Below are positions 1 to 6,600 of a stretch of DNA of 9,643 nucleotides, piece by piece. Each line of letters opens with the position of its first letter. The stretch's first letter is position 1. The DNA lies in assembly GCA_020438665.1 (NCBI GenBank), contig JAGQUE010000528.1:1-9643 (forward strand). The letters are read 5' to 3'. The stretch comes from Nocardioidaceae bacterium (lineage in GTDB: Bacteria > Actinomycetota > Actinomycetes > Propionibacteriales > Nocardioidaceae). The notes below the pieces were generated by a model, which saw nothing but the letters and a program-made list of their open reading frames with translations, searched no databases and was not told where the DNA came from. The position numbers and the translations under genes were made by a program.

Positions 1-16
1 GATCCGGCCCGGCCGA

Positions 17-44
17 GTCCCTCCCGCTGTGCAGCGGGAAGGAC
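17..44 (+). promoter_or_regulatory. Shine-Dalgarno-sequestering hairpin before the toroid gene; candidate riboswitch expression platform
   Basis: Positions 17-20 (GTCC) pair with 41-44 (GGAC). After one C-A mismatch (21/40), 22-28 (TCCCGCT) pair perfectly with 33-39 (AGCGGGA), closing a four-base loop GTGC (29-32). The 3' arm contains the purine-rich ribosome-binding sequence of the ATG at 48 (about 36-43), so the folded form should hide it and reduce translation. This is seen directly in the sequence. Cobalamin riboswitches often end in such a ribosome-site hairpin, and the genes downstream look like a cobalamin importer, so a B12 riboswitch is my inference. No B12 box can be seen because the window starts 16 bases before the stem. 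It could instead be an unrelated attenuating stem. Confidence 0.5.
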
Positions 45-47
45 ACC

Positions 48-1139
48 ATGACCACCCAGCTCTTCCGGCGTGCGGCCGTGCTCACGGCCGCCGCCATCAC
101 CTTGTCCGCGCTCAGCTCGCCGGCCCGGGCGGCGGATCCCACGCCGGCCGAGCTCTCGGCCGCCTGGCTGACCGGGGAGCTCACCGACGGGCTCGTCCAC
201 AACGACCAGTACGCGTTCGACGACATCGGCCTCACCATCGATGTCGGGTTGGCGCTCAACGCCATCGGGAGCCAGCCCGCCGCCGTCGCCCAGCTGCGCG
301 CCGCGGTCGCCCCCGAGATCAAGGGCTACACGACCTACAAGAAGAGCGTCTTCGCCGCCAGCACCGCGAAGGCGCTCGTGCTGGCCCAGACACTGGGTGC
401 GAGCCCGCGGTCCTTCGGTGGTGTCAACCTGGTCAAGCAGCTGCAGCAACGGGTCTCGCTCGCCGACACCCCGATCCGTGGCCGGATCGCCGACAAGTCC
501 AGGGGCGCCGACTATGCGAACGTCGTCGGGCAGGCCTATGCCGTCCAAGGGCTGGCGGCCGCACGCAGCCGGAAGGCGGGTGCCGTGCTCGACTTCTTCC
601 TGGAGCAACAGTGCGACGCGGGCTATTTCAGGTTGAACTTCACCCCCAACAAGAACCGCCGCGATCAGACCTGTGACGGAGGGACCAAGGCACAGAGTCC
701 CGCGGACACCGACGTGACCGCGCTGGCCGTCATCACCCTGGTCGGACTCGACTCGAGTCGACCCAAGGTGCAGCGCGCGGCGACCCGAGCCGTTCGCTGG
801 CTCAAGCACCGTCAGCGCGCCAACGGCAGCTTCGGTGGTGGCCCGACCACTCCGGGGAGCAACACCAACAGCACGGGGCTCGCCGCCACCGCGCTCGGAC
901 TGGTGGGCGCGTGCAAGCCTGCCCGTCAGGCCGCCGAGTGGGTGCTGGCACTGCAGATCCCCGCAGCCACGCCGGGGCTTGAGGCACAAGCGGGCGCCAT
1001 CGCCTACGACCGAGGCGCCTATGACGCCGTGGTCGCGGCGGGAGACATCACCATCGATGACCAGGACCAGTGGCGGCGCGCCACTGCGCAGGCCGCGCCG
1101 GCCCTGCTCCGGCTCGCTGCCCCGTGCAAGGGGTTCTGA
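48..1139 (+). CDS. Secreted alpha/alpha-toroid protein (prenyltransferase/squalene-oxidase repeat fold; transcobalamin alpha-domain-like)
   Basis: This 363-residue exported protein has a classical signal peptide: two Arg at 7-8, a hydrophobic core at about 9-23 and likely cleavage after Ala28 (ARA|AD). There is no lipobox, membrane anchor or sorting signal, so the mature protein should be soluble outside the membrane. The body shows helical repeats of the alpha/alpha-barrel class: DIGLTIDVGLALNAIG at 59-74, YANVVGQAYAVQGL at 156-169, DTDVTALAVITLVGL at 220-234, then a WLKHRQRANGSFGG turn (251-264) and NSTGLAATALGLVG (274-287). Four Cys (189, 209, 289, 360) could form disulfides. The DxDD motif of terpene cyclases and the zinc ligands of prenyltransferases are not evident, so a binding role is more likely than catalysis. 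The same fold forms the vitamin-binding alpha domain of intrinsic factor and transcobalamin. It is first in an operon with a beta-domain-like protein and an ECF importer, four bases before the next start. The cobalamin role is inferred; the fold class is well supported. Confidence 0.85.
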   Translation: MTTQLFRRAAVLTAAAITLSALSSPARAADPTPAELSAAWLTGELTDGLVHNDQYAFDDIGLTIDVGLALNAIGSQPAAVAQLRAAVAPEIKGYTTYKKSVFAASTAKALVLAQTLGASPRSFGGVNLVKQLQQRVSLADTPIRGRIADKSRGADYANVVGQAYAVQGLAAARSRKAGAVLDFFLEQQCDAGYFRLNFTPNKNRRDQTCDGGTKAQSPADTDVTALAVITLVGLDSSRPKVQRAATRAVRWLKHRQRANGSFGGGPTTPGSNTNSTGLAATALGLVGACKPARQAAEWVLALQIPAATPGLEAQAGAIAYDRGAYDAVVAAGDITIDDQDQWRRATAQAAPALLRLAAPCKGF

Positions 1140-1143
1140 TCGC

Positions 1144-2043
1144 GTGACCCGTCATCTGCTCCGACGCGCGGTCGCCGCGGCCCTGGTGGTCGTGGCGTCC
1201 GGGGTCGGTGTCGTGCTCCCGGTGACACCGGCCTCGGCCGCGGCGTGCGGCAGCGCCGCCGGGGTGACTGTGGTGGTCGACCCGCACGCGCTCGGCGGCG
1301 GACTCCGGGTGGTCTGTGACACCGGGGGTGGCGCGAAGGCCGCGACGTTGTTCACGCGCAACGGGATCGACCTCGCCTATGTCCAGCGCCAGCCCGGGTT
1401 CGTGTGCCGCGTCGACGGGGCGCCGGCCAGCGATCCCTGCGTCAACACCCCGCCTGCCGACGCCTATTGGGGGCTGTTCTGGTCCAACGGCACCAGCGGT
1501 ACGTGGTCCTATGCCACCACCAGCGCCGGGTCGCTCAGCATCCCCGACGGTGGCTATGTCGCGTTCTCGTGGCAGGGCAGCACCGCCAAGGCGCTGCCCG
1601 GTGTGACCCCCACCGCCCACACCAGTGCGTCGCCCAGCGCGTCAGCCAGCCCCTCAGCGAGCTCGTCGCCCAGCCACTCGGGGGGCGGGGGTCGCGACAA
1701 CGGCTCCGGCTCCGGGGGGAGCGCGGCGCCGTCCGCCGACGCCTCGACGGCGGCGTCCTCGCGGCCGCCCGCGACGTCTGGTTCACCGAGCGCGAGCCCG
1801 CGCCACCACCGGAGCAAGCGCGCCGCCGCCTCACCAGGGGCCGTCGTGGCCGGGTCCGGCTCACCCTCGGCGCCGCCGGCCGCGACGGTCAGCGACGCCA
1901 CGGCGCCAGCGGCCGCCGAGACCGACGGGGCGCAGCCCACCGGGCTGCCCGGTTGGGTCGTCCCAGCGGTGCTCGTGCTGCTGGCCGGCTCGGCCGGTGG
2001 TGTGGCGCTGGTACGCCGTACCCGTGGGGCGCCACTGCCGTGA
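1144..2043 (+). CDS. Exported membrane-anchored protein with DUF4430/transcobalamin beta-domain-like head
   Basis: The 299-residue protein starts at GTG 1144, four bases after the preceding stop, with an AAGGGG stretch (1129-1133) as a likely ribosome site. A longer in-frame reading from 835 lies inside the previous gene and would lose the N-terminal export signal. It has a signal peptide (about 1-33, Arg7-Arg8, ending near ASAA), a globular head at about 35-148 with four Cys (35, 58, 88, 99), a low-complexity Ser/Pro/Ala/Gly stalk at about 158-268, one membrane helix (270-290) and a short Arg-containing cytoplasmic tail. The head contains AYWGLFWSNG (107-116) followed by a Ser/Ile-Pro-Asp-Gly-Gly-Tyr turn (131-138) and VAFSW. 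This resembles the pattern of DUF4430, the C-terminal beta domain of intrinsic factor/transcobalamin. It may also be allied to the SCO2322-type proteins of actinobacteria; I recall that name without being able to check it. Probable role: cell-surface half of a vitamin capture complex. The domain call rests on pattern similarity only. Confidence 0.75.
   Translation: MTRHLLRRAVAAALVVVASGVGVVLPVTPASAAACGSAAGVTVVVDPHALGGGLRVVCDTGGGAKAATLFTRNGIDLAYVQRQPGFVCRVDGAPASDPCVNTPPADAYWGLFWSNGTSGTWSYATTSAGSLSIPDGGYVAFSWQGSTAKALPGVTPTAHTSASPSASASPSASSSPSHSGGGGRDNGSGSGGSAAPSADASTAASSRPPATSGSPSASPRHHRSKRAAASPGAVVAGSGSPSAPPAATVSDATAPAAAETDGAQPTGLPGWVVPAVLVLLAGSAGGVALVRRTRGAPLP
1615..1947 (+). repeat. Low-complexity Ser/Pro/Ala/Gly stalk-coding segment
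   Basis: This stretch encodes residues about 158-268 of the beta-domain-like protein. It opens with short degenerate ASPS-type repeats, then a Gly/Ser-rich patch with an Arg-Asp-Asn insertion, then more Ser/Pro/Ala with a basic cluster (RHHRSKR, 220-226). Such stalks usually carry a surface domain across thick peptidoglycan. The basic cluster could be a protease-sensitive point or a polyanion contact. The DNA repeats are imperfect and in frame, with no sign of a mobile repeat. Confidence 0.7.
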
Positions 2044-3203
2044 CGATCCCGCTGCCGCGCCCCCACGGACGCCCTGCCGCCACCCGCGCCCGGCTGCCCC
2101 GCGACCTCCACCCGGTCGCGTGGTGGGTGTGGGCGCTCGGGCTGGCGGCGGCGGCGTCCTTCAGCACCAACCCGCTGACCCTGCTGCTCGTGATGGCGGT
2201 GGCCGGGCTGGTCGTGGTGGCGCGGCGGCCGGAGCACCCATGGTCGCGGGCGTTCCGCATCTATCTGTGGATGGCCGCGGCCGTGGTGACCATCCGCGTG
2301 GCCTTCCGCGTCGTCTTCCCCGGGACGCCGACCGGGCGCGTCCTCATCCCGCTGCCCGAGGTGCCGCTGCCGGGGTGGATGACCGGGATCCAGCTGCTGG
2401 GACCGGTGACGAGCGACGCCCTGGTCGCCGGCCTCTATGACGGGCTGCGGCTGGCGGCGATCATCGTCTGCGTCGGCGCGGCCAATGCGCTGGCCAACCC
2501 CAAGCGGCTGCTGAAGTCGTTGCCGCCGGCGCTCTATGAGATCGGCACGGCGCTGGTGGTCGCGGTCACGATCGTGCCGCAGCTGGCCGACAGCGTACGG
2601 CGCGTCCGCGCCGCCCAGCGCCTCCGCGGCGGCGCTTCGGGCCGGGTGGCGCGCCTGCGCCGCTTCTTGGTGCCTGTCCTCGAGGATGCCCTCGAGCGCT
2701 CGCTGGCCCTCGCCGCAGGGATGGACACCCGCGGCTATGGCCGGGCACCGGGAGAGTCGGCCGGCCGGCGACGGGTCACCGGTGGGTTGCTGCTCGGCGC
2801 GCTCATCGGGATCGCCGTCGGCGTCTATGCGGTGCTCGACCGCACCGCGCCGCGCTATCTGGCGCTGCCCATGCTCGGCGCGGGGACCATGCTTTCGGTC
2901 GCCGGCATGTGGAGCGCCGGGCGCCGCGTGACCCGCACGCGCTATCGCCCCGACCGGTGGCGGCTCCCCGAGCTGCTCACCGCTGCCACGGGGATCATGG
3001 TCGCGGCGGCGACGTATGCCATCGGGGCCGGCGATGTGGCGCTCGCGCATCCTGCCCTCGACGTGGCACCCACGATGAGCCTGGAGCTGCTGCTCGCCCT
3101 CCTGCTCGGGGTCGCGCCGGCGGTCCTCACCCCACCCCCTGCGCGGCCGTGGCGCTCCGCACCGCGGACGCGGGAGCCGGACACGCTGGAGGTGGCCGCG
3201 TGA
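2040..3203 (+). CDS. ecfT: Energy-coupling factor transporter transmembrane component EcfT
   Basis: This 387-residue inner-membrane scaffold subunit links the ATPases to the substrate-binding S component. Hydrophobic segments lie at about 31-61, 72-93, 136-152, 166-181, 247-266, 272-292, 311-330 and 347-364. The cytoplasmic coupling region carries the two family signatures with Arg-Gly: AQRLRG (192-197) and MDTRGYGR (228-235). These correspond to the coupling helices that sit in the grooves of the two ATPase domains. The GTG start at 2040 overlaps the upstream TGA (GTGA), implying translational coupling. The protein is longer than the usual EcfT of about 265 residues, mostly through extra C-terminal membrane segments after residue 245. 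If the substrate is cobalamin, it corresponds to the component called CbrV in subsystem-style naming. The family call is secure; the substrate is inferred from context. Confidence 0.93.
   Translation: MTIPLPRPHGRPAATRARLPRDLHPVAWWVWALGLAAAASFSTNPLTLLLVMAVAGLVVVARRPEHPWSRAFRIYLWMAAAVVTIRVAFRVVFPGTPTGRVLIPLPEVPLPGWMTGIQLLGPVTSDALVAGLYDGLRLAAIIVCVGAANALANPKRLLKSLPPALYEIGTALVVAVTIVPQLADSVRRVRAAQRLRGGASGRVARLRRFLVPVLEDALERSLALAAGMDTRGYGRAPGESAGRRRVTGGLLLGALIGIAVGVYAVLDRTAPRYLALPMLGAGTMLSVAGMWSAGRRVTRTRYRPDRWRLPELLTAATGIMVAAATYAIGAGDVALAHPALDVAPTMSLELLLALLLGVAPAVLTPPPARPWRSAPRTREPDTLEVAA
3188..3193 (+). promoter_or_regulatory. Shine-Dalgarno GGAGGT deciding the GTG start at 3200
   Basis: GGAGGT lies six bases upstream of the GTG at 3200, inside the last codons of ecfT. 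It settles the ATPase start at the GTGA overlap rather than at an upstream in-frame codon, and supports coupled but efficient translation of the ATPase subunit. Confidence 0.8.
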
Positions 3204-4786
3204 TCGAGCTGCGCCAGGTGACGTTCGCCTATGCCGAGCGGACCATCCTCGACCGCGTCGATCTCGACATCGACGAGGCCGAGCTGGTGCTCGTCGCCGG
3301 CCCCACCGGGTCCGGCAAGTCCACCCTCCTGGGGGTGCTGACCGGGCTGGTGCCGCGCTTCACCGGTGGTCGGCTCTCCGGCGACCTGCGCATCGACGGC
3401 CAGTCCGTGCTCGGCCGGCCGCCGCGCGAGCGCGCCCACCTCGTCGGCTATGTCGGGCAGGACCCGCTCGCCGGCTTCGTCACCGACACGGTCGAGGAGG
3501 AGCTCGCCTATGGCATGGAGCAGCTCGGCCTCCCCGCCGAGACCATGCGACGGCGGGTCGAGGAGACCCTCGACCTGCTCGGCATCAACGACCTGCGCGG
3601 CCGCGACCTCCGCACCCTGTCCGGCGGCGAGCAGCAACGCGTGGCGCTGGGGTCGGTGCTGACCATGCACCCGCGGGTGCTCGTGCTCGATGAGCCCACC
3701 TCCGCGCTCGATCCGACCGCTGCCGAGGACGTCCTTGCCACGCTCACCCGACTCGTCCACGACCTCGGCCTCTCGGTCGTGCTCGCCGAGCACCGGCTGG
3801 AGCGCGTCATCCCGTTCGCCGACCGGATGTGCCTGCTGCCCGGCGACGGCCGGCTCGTCACCGGCCCGCCCGCGCAGGTCCTCGAGGACGCCCCGCTGGT
3901 CCCGCCGATCGTCGAGCTGGGTCGCGCTGCCGGCTGGCGACCGCTGCCCCTCACCGTGCGCGACGCGCGCCGGCGTGCTCGGACGCTCACCGTCCCGCCC
4001 GCGCCCGTTGCCGACCCTGTCCCCGGCGGCGCCGTCCTGGTCGACGCCGACCGCGTCAGCGTCGTCCACGGCCGCACCGTCGCCGTCCGTGAGCTGGACC
4101 TGTCGCTGGCCGCCGGCACCGTCACGGCGCTGATGGGGCGCAACGGCTCGGGGAAGTCGTCGCTGCTGTGGGCCTTGCAGGGCAGCGGCTCCCGTCGCTC
4201 CGGCCGGGTCACCGTCGAAGGGCGCGACCCGTCCTCGGTGGGAGACGACGAGCGGCGCCGGCTGGTCGGGCTGGTCCCGCAGACCGCGGCCGACCTGCTC
4301 TATCTCGAGTCGGTCGCCGACGAGTGTGCCGCCGCGGACCATGGCGCCGACGCGGCACCCGGGACCTGTGCCGCGCTGGTGCGCCGGCTGGTCGCCGGCG
4401 TGGAGGCCGCCACCCATCCTCGCGACCTGTCCGAGGGGCAACGGCTGGCGCTGGCTCTGGCCGTCGTCCTGACCTCGCAGCCCGACGTCCTCCTGCTCGA
4501 CGAGCCGACCCGAGGCCTCGACTACGCAGGCAAGCGGGCGCTCGCCGAGATCCTCCGCGACCTCGCCGTGGCCGGCCGCGCCGTGCTCGTGTCGACCCAC
4601 GACGTCGAGTTCGCGGCCCAGGTGGCCGACCGGGTGGTCGTGCTCGCCGAGGGCGAGGTCGTCTCCGCCGGACCGGCGCGCCGGGTCGTCGCCGAGTCAC
4701 CGGCGTTCGCGCCCCAGGTCACCAAGGTGCTCGGTGACGGCTGGCTGACCGTCGCCGAGCTGACCCCCGTCCTGGAGGGCGCATGA
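3200..4786 (+). CDS. Fused double ATP-binding subunit of ECF transporter (EcfA-EcfA' type)
   Basis: The 528-residue protein contains two complete ABC ATPase domains and powers uptake through EcfT. Domain 1 (about 1-225) has Walker A GPTGSGKS (34-41), Q-loop Gln87, signature LSGGEQQR (140-147), Walker B LVLDEP (161-166, catalytic Glu165) and switch His198. Domain 2 (about 279-500) has Walker A GRNGSGKS (313-320), Q-loop Gln361, a divergent signature LSEGQ (410-414), Walker B LLLDEP (431-436, Glu435) and switch His467. An Arg/Pro-rich linker of about 50 residues joins them. Both sites keep Lys, Glu and His, so both could hydrolyse ATP. The unusual base is Glu in place of the first Gly of the LSGGQ core in domain 2. 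Duplicated ATPases are typical of actinobacterial ECF systems, including the predicted cobalamin system, where this subunit is called CbrU. The start is the GTG overlapping the ecfT stop, and the stop overlaps the next ATG. Confidence 0.95.
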   Translation: MIELRQVTFAYAERTILDRVDLDIDEAELVLVAGPTGSGKSTLLGVLTGLVPRFTGGRLSGDLRIDGQSVLGRPPRERAHLVGYVGQDPLAGFVTDTVEEELAYGMEQLGLPAETMRRRVEETLDLLGINDLRGRDLRTLSGGEQQRVALGSVLTMHPRVLVLDEPTSALDPTAAEDVLATLTRLVHDLGLSVVLAEHRLERVIPFADRMCLLPGDGRLVTGPPAQVLEDAPLVPPIVELGRAAGWRPLPLTVRDARRRARTLTVPPAPVADPVPGGAVLVDADRVSVVHGRTVAVRELDLSLAAGTVTALMGRNGSGKSSLLWALQGSGSRRSGRVTVEGRDPSSVGDDERRRLVGLVPQTAADLLYLESVADECAAADHGADAAPGTCAALVRRLVAGVEAATHPRDLSEGQRLALALAVVLTSQPDVLLLDEPTRGLDYAGKRALAEILRDLAVAGRAVLVSTHDVEFAAQVADRVVVLAEGEVVSAGPARRVVAESPAFAPQVTKVLGDGWLTVAELTPVLEGA

Positions 4787-5637
4787 CCGCTCGCCACACG
4801 CCGCTCGCGCTGCCACTGCGGCCGCGCTCGACCGCGGTGCTCCTCCTGGGCTCACTGGCCGGGCTGGCCATGTTCGTGTGGCCGCTGCTGGTCCGCGTCC
4901 CCGTCGGTGCCGACCGGGTCGCACCGCCGTTCGTGTTCCTGGCCCTGCTCCCGCTCGTGGTGGTCCTGATCCTGGTCGAGCTCAGCGAGGGCGGCATGGA
5001 CGCCCGGGTGCTCGCGATCTTGGGGGTGCTCAGTGCCATCAACGCCGTGCTGCGAGGGCTGTCCGCCGGGGTCGCAGGGGTGGAATTGGTGTTCTTCCTG
5101 CTGATCCTGGCGGGCCGGGTGTTCGGCCCGGGGTTCGGTTTCGCCCTCGGCGCGACGTCGCTGTTCGCGTCGGCGCTGCTGACCGCCGGCGTCGGGCCGT
5201 GGCTGCCCTTCCAGATGCTCGCCTCCGCCTGGGTCGGGGCCGGTGCCGGGCTGCTGCCGCGCCGGGTCAGCGGTCGCTGGGAGATCGCGATGCTGGTGGG
5301 CTATGGCGTGATCGCGGCGTACGCGTTCGGGATCTTGATGAACCTGTCGGGTTGGCCGTTCTTCGTCGGCATCGAGGTCCCGGGTCATCAAGGGTCGCTG
5401 TCGTTCGTGCCGGGCGACCCGCTGGTGGACAACCTCCGGCGGTTCGGCGTCTACACCCTGCTCACGTCCACGGGCAGCTGGGACACCGGGCGGGCGCTGA
5501 CCAACTCGGTCGCGATCGTCGTGCTCGGCCCCGCGGTCCTCGCGACGCTGCGCCGGGCGTCGCGGCGCGTGCTGGTCGGTCCGGCGGATCCCGCGCCGAC
5601 CGGAGAGCCCGCGGTCAGTCCGGAGCCGGCTCGCTGA
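4783..5637 (+). CDS. ECF transporter S (substrate-specific) component, probable cobalamin specificity
   Basis: This 284-residue membrane protein starts at the ATG of an ATGA overlap with the ATPase gene, with GGAGGG (4774-4779) three bases upstream. Hydrophobic segments lie at about 17-37, 48-67, 75-93, 98-118, 120-155 and 167-190, with a last amphipathic helix at 240-257. Small-residue-rich helices such as GFGFALGATSLF (117-128) are typical of S components, where they pack against EcfT. The loop 195-220 (containing GHQGSLSFVPGD) faces one side before TSTGSWDTGRALTN (228-241), a motif I associate with the actinobacterial S components found beside fused ATPases. The tail 262-284 is hydrophilic and Pro-rich. 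The protein would bind the vitamin and toppled-deliver it inward. Sequence alone does not show the substrate. Neighbouring transcobalamin-like proteins point to cobalamin (CbrT-like), but another cofactor is possible. Confidence 0.85.
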   Translation: MTARHTPLALPLRPRSTAVLLLGSLAGLAMFVWPLLVRVPVGADRVAPPFVFLALLPLVVVLILVELSEGGMDARVLAILGVLSAINAVLRGLSAGVAGVELVFFLLILAGRVFGPGFGFALGATSLFASALLTAGVGPWLPFQMLASAWVGAGAGLLPRRVSGRWEIAMLVGYGVIAAYAFGILMNLSGWPFFVGIEVPGHQGSLSFVPGDPLVDNLRRFGVYTLLTSTGSWDTGRALTNSVAIVVLGPAVLATLRRASRRVLVGPADPAPTGEPAVSPEPAR

Positions 5638-6484
5638 GCGGAGCCCCGGCACCCGAGCGCGTCGCGCCGATGCTGGCCGCGACCACGCAGGCCATGGCGG
5701 TCAGCTGGAGCGGGGTGAGCAGCTCACGCAGCACCAGCGCGGCCGCGAGTGCGGCGGCCGCCGGCTCGAGGCTCATCAGGATGCTGAAGACCGCCGGCTT
5801 GATGGTGCGCAGCGCGATCAGCTCGACCGAGTAGGGCACCACCGAGCTCAGCAGACCGACGAGCGCGCCGAGCAGGAGCAGCTGCGGGTCGAGCAGGTCG
5901 CGACCACCGACCACCAGCGCGAACGGCGTGAGCGCGACCGCGCCGACCGCACTCGCGACGGCCAGGCCGGCGAGGCCGGGCCACCGCGCCCCGGTGCGCG
6001 CGGACAGCAGGATGTAGGCCGCCCAGCAGCCACCCGCGACGAGGGCGAAGAGCACCCCCACCAGGGTCACCGAACCCGGCTCGAGTCCGAGCAGGAGGAC
6101 TCCCGCGGCCGCGAGCCCGACCCAGACCAGGTCGCGGGCACGCCGCGAGCCCAGGACCGCCAACGTCAGCGGCCCGACGAACTCGATGGTCACGGCCAGC
6201 CCGAGCGGGATCCGGGCGAAGGACTGATAGATGGTCCAGTTCATCGTCACCAGAGCCAGCCCGAAGGCCACCGCGACCAGCCAGTCGTCACGGGTACGGC
6301 CGCGCAACCGGGGCCGGGCCATCGCCACGAGCACGACGGCGCTCGACGCGAGCCGCAACCACACCATCGCCGTCGGCGACACGACGTCGAACAGATGCTT
6401 GGCGACGGCCGCCCCGAACTGCACCGACAAGATCCCGGTCAGCACCAGCCACACGGGCGACAGGCGCGAGGCGGGCTGGAGCAC
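5615..6484 (-). CDS. EamA/DMT-superfamily transporter, RhtA-like amino-acid exporter
   Basis: The 289-residue integral membrane protein has the ten-helix, two-repeat layout of EamA transporters (repeat 1 about 11-134, repeat 2 about 141-276). It resembles E. coli RhtA, the threonine/homoserine exporter, along its length. Shared-looking stretches include QFGAAVAKHLF (22-32), MNWTIYQSF (81-89), IPLGLAVTIEFVGPL (92-106), GCWAAYILLS (152-161), VPYSVELIAL (216-225) and a Ser-Leu-Glu-Pro segment at 238-241. The comparison with RhtA is from memory. The start is GTG at 6484, with no Shine-Dalgarno but a TAGATT -10 element ending six bases upstream, so a leaderless mRNA is likely. Its last 23 bases overlap the end of the convergent S-component gene. 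The actual solute could be an amino acid or another small metabolite. No sign of truncation. Confidence 0.9.
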   Translation of the reverse strand: MLQPASRLSPVWLVLTGILSVQFGAAVAKHLFDVVSPTAMVWLRLASSAVVLVAMARPRLRGRTRDDWLVAVAFGLALVTMNWTIYQSFARIPLGLAVTIEFVGPLTLAVLGSRRARDLVWVGLAAAGVLLLGLEPGSVTLVGVLFALVAGGCWAAYILLSARTGARWPGLAGLAVASAVGAVALTPFALVVGGRDLLDPQLLLLGALVGLLSSVVPYSVELIALRTIKPAVFSILMSLEPAAAALAAALVLRELLTPLQLTAMACVVAASIGATRSGAGAPLSEPAPD

Positions 6485-6490
6485 CGGGCC

Positions 6491-6496
6491 AATCTA
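6491..6496 (-). promoter_or_regulatory. -10 element TAGATT of a leaderless promoter for the EamA gene
   Basis: On the minus strand TAGATT (TANNNT) is followed by six bases and then the GTG at 6484. That places the expected transcription start on the start codon itself. No recognisable -35 is present; the corresponding position lies in the palindrome at 6511-6524. Confidence 0.55.
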
Positions 6497-6497
6497 G

Positions 6498-6524
6498 GCC
6501 CCGCCGGGGCGCTCCGCGCGGAGC
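6498..6524. promoter_or_regulatory. Adjacent hairpin and perfect 14-bp palindrome between divergent genes; possible operator
   Basis: GCCCC-GCC-GGGGC (6498-6510) is immediately followed by GCTCCGCGCGGAGC (6511-6524), a perfect inverted repeat. The palindrome covers the expected -35 position of the EamA leaderless promoter and lies just upstream of the proposed promoter of the beta-propeller gene. Binding of a dimeric regulator could therefore affect both. Short GC palindromes are common by chance in such DNA, so this is only a candidate. Confidence 0.35.
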
Positions 6525-6536
6525 GGCCCGAAACGG

Positions 6537-6565
6537 TCGACAAACGCTACCGGGGAAGGTATGCC
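6537..6565 (+). promoter_or_regulatory. Possible promoter for the beta-propeller gene
   Basis: TCGACA (6537-6542) resembles a -35 box and TATGCC (6560-6565) a -10 box, separated by 17 bases. Transcription would start near 6572 and leave a leader of about 40 bases carrying the Shine-Dalgarno GAGGAGG at 6601. The -10 lacks the final T usually seen, so the match is moderate. Confidence 0.35.
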
Positions 6566-6600
6566 TGTCCTTTGGGTCGAGCCCGTTCCACTGTCGCCTT

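Noticed and set aside
29..676. Alternative plus-strand frame over the first gene
   Set aside because: Arg/Gly/Pro/His-rich shadow translation; the frame starting at 48 has a signal peptide and toroid repeats.
48..1139. Terpene cyclase or protein prenyltransferase activity for the toroid protein
   Set aside because: It is exported and lacks a visible DxDD motif and zinc ligands; a binding fold fits the transporter context better.
835..1143. N-terminal extension of the beta-domain gene to 835
   Set aside because: It would lie inside the toroid gene and bury the signal peptide; GTG at 1144 restores a normal exported protein.
1554..3050. 498-codon minus-strand frame over the beta-domain and ecfT genes
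   Set aside because: Low-complexity composition and no domain; it mirrors a well-supported membrane protein on the other strand.
2942..4600. Long open frame on the minus strand opposite ecfT and the ATPase gene
   Set aside because: High-GC DNA gives long antisense frames. The translation is repetitive in Arg, Gly, Asp, His and Gln with no recognisable domain, and the plus-strand frame is an unmistakable ABC ATPase.
5628..5645. Hairpin at the S-component/exporter junction as a bidirectional terminator
   Set aside because: Only five base pairs with an eight-base loop and no T tracts; not distinguishable from chance in GC-rich DNA.
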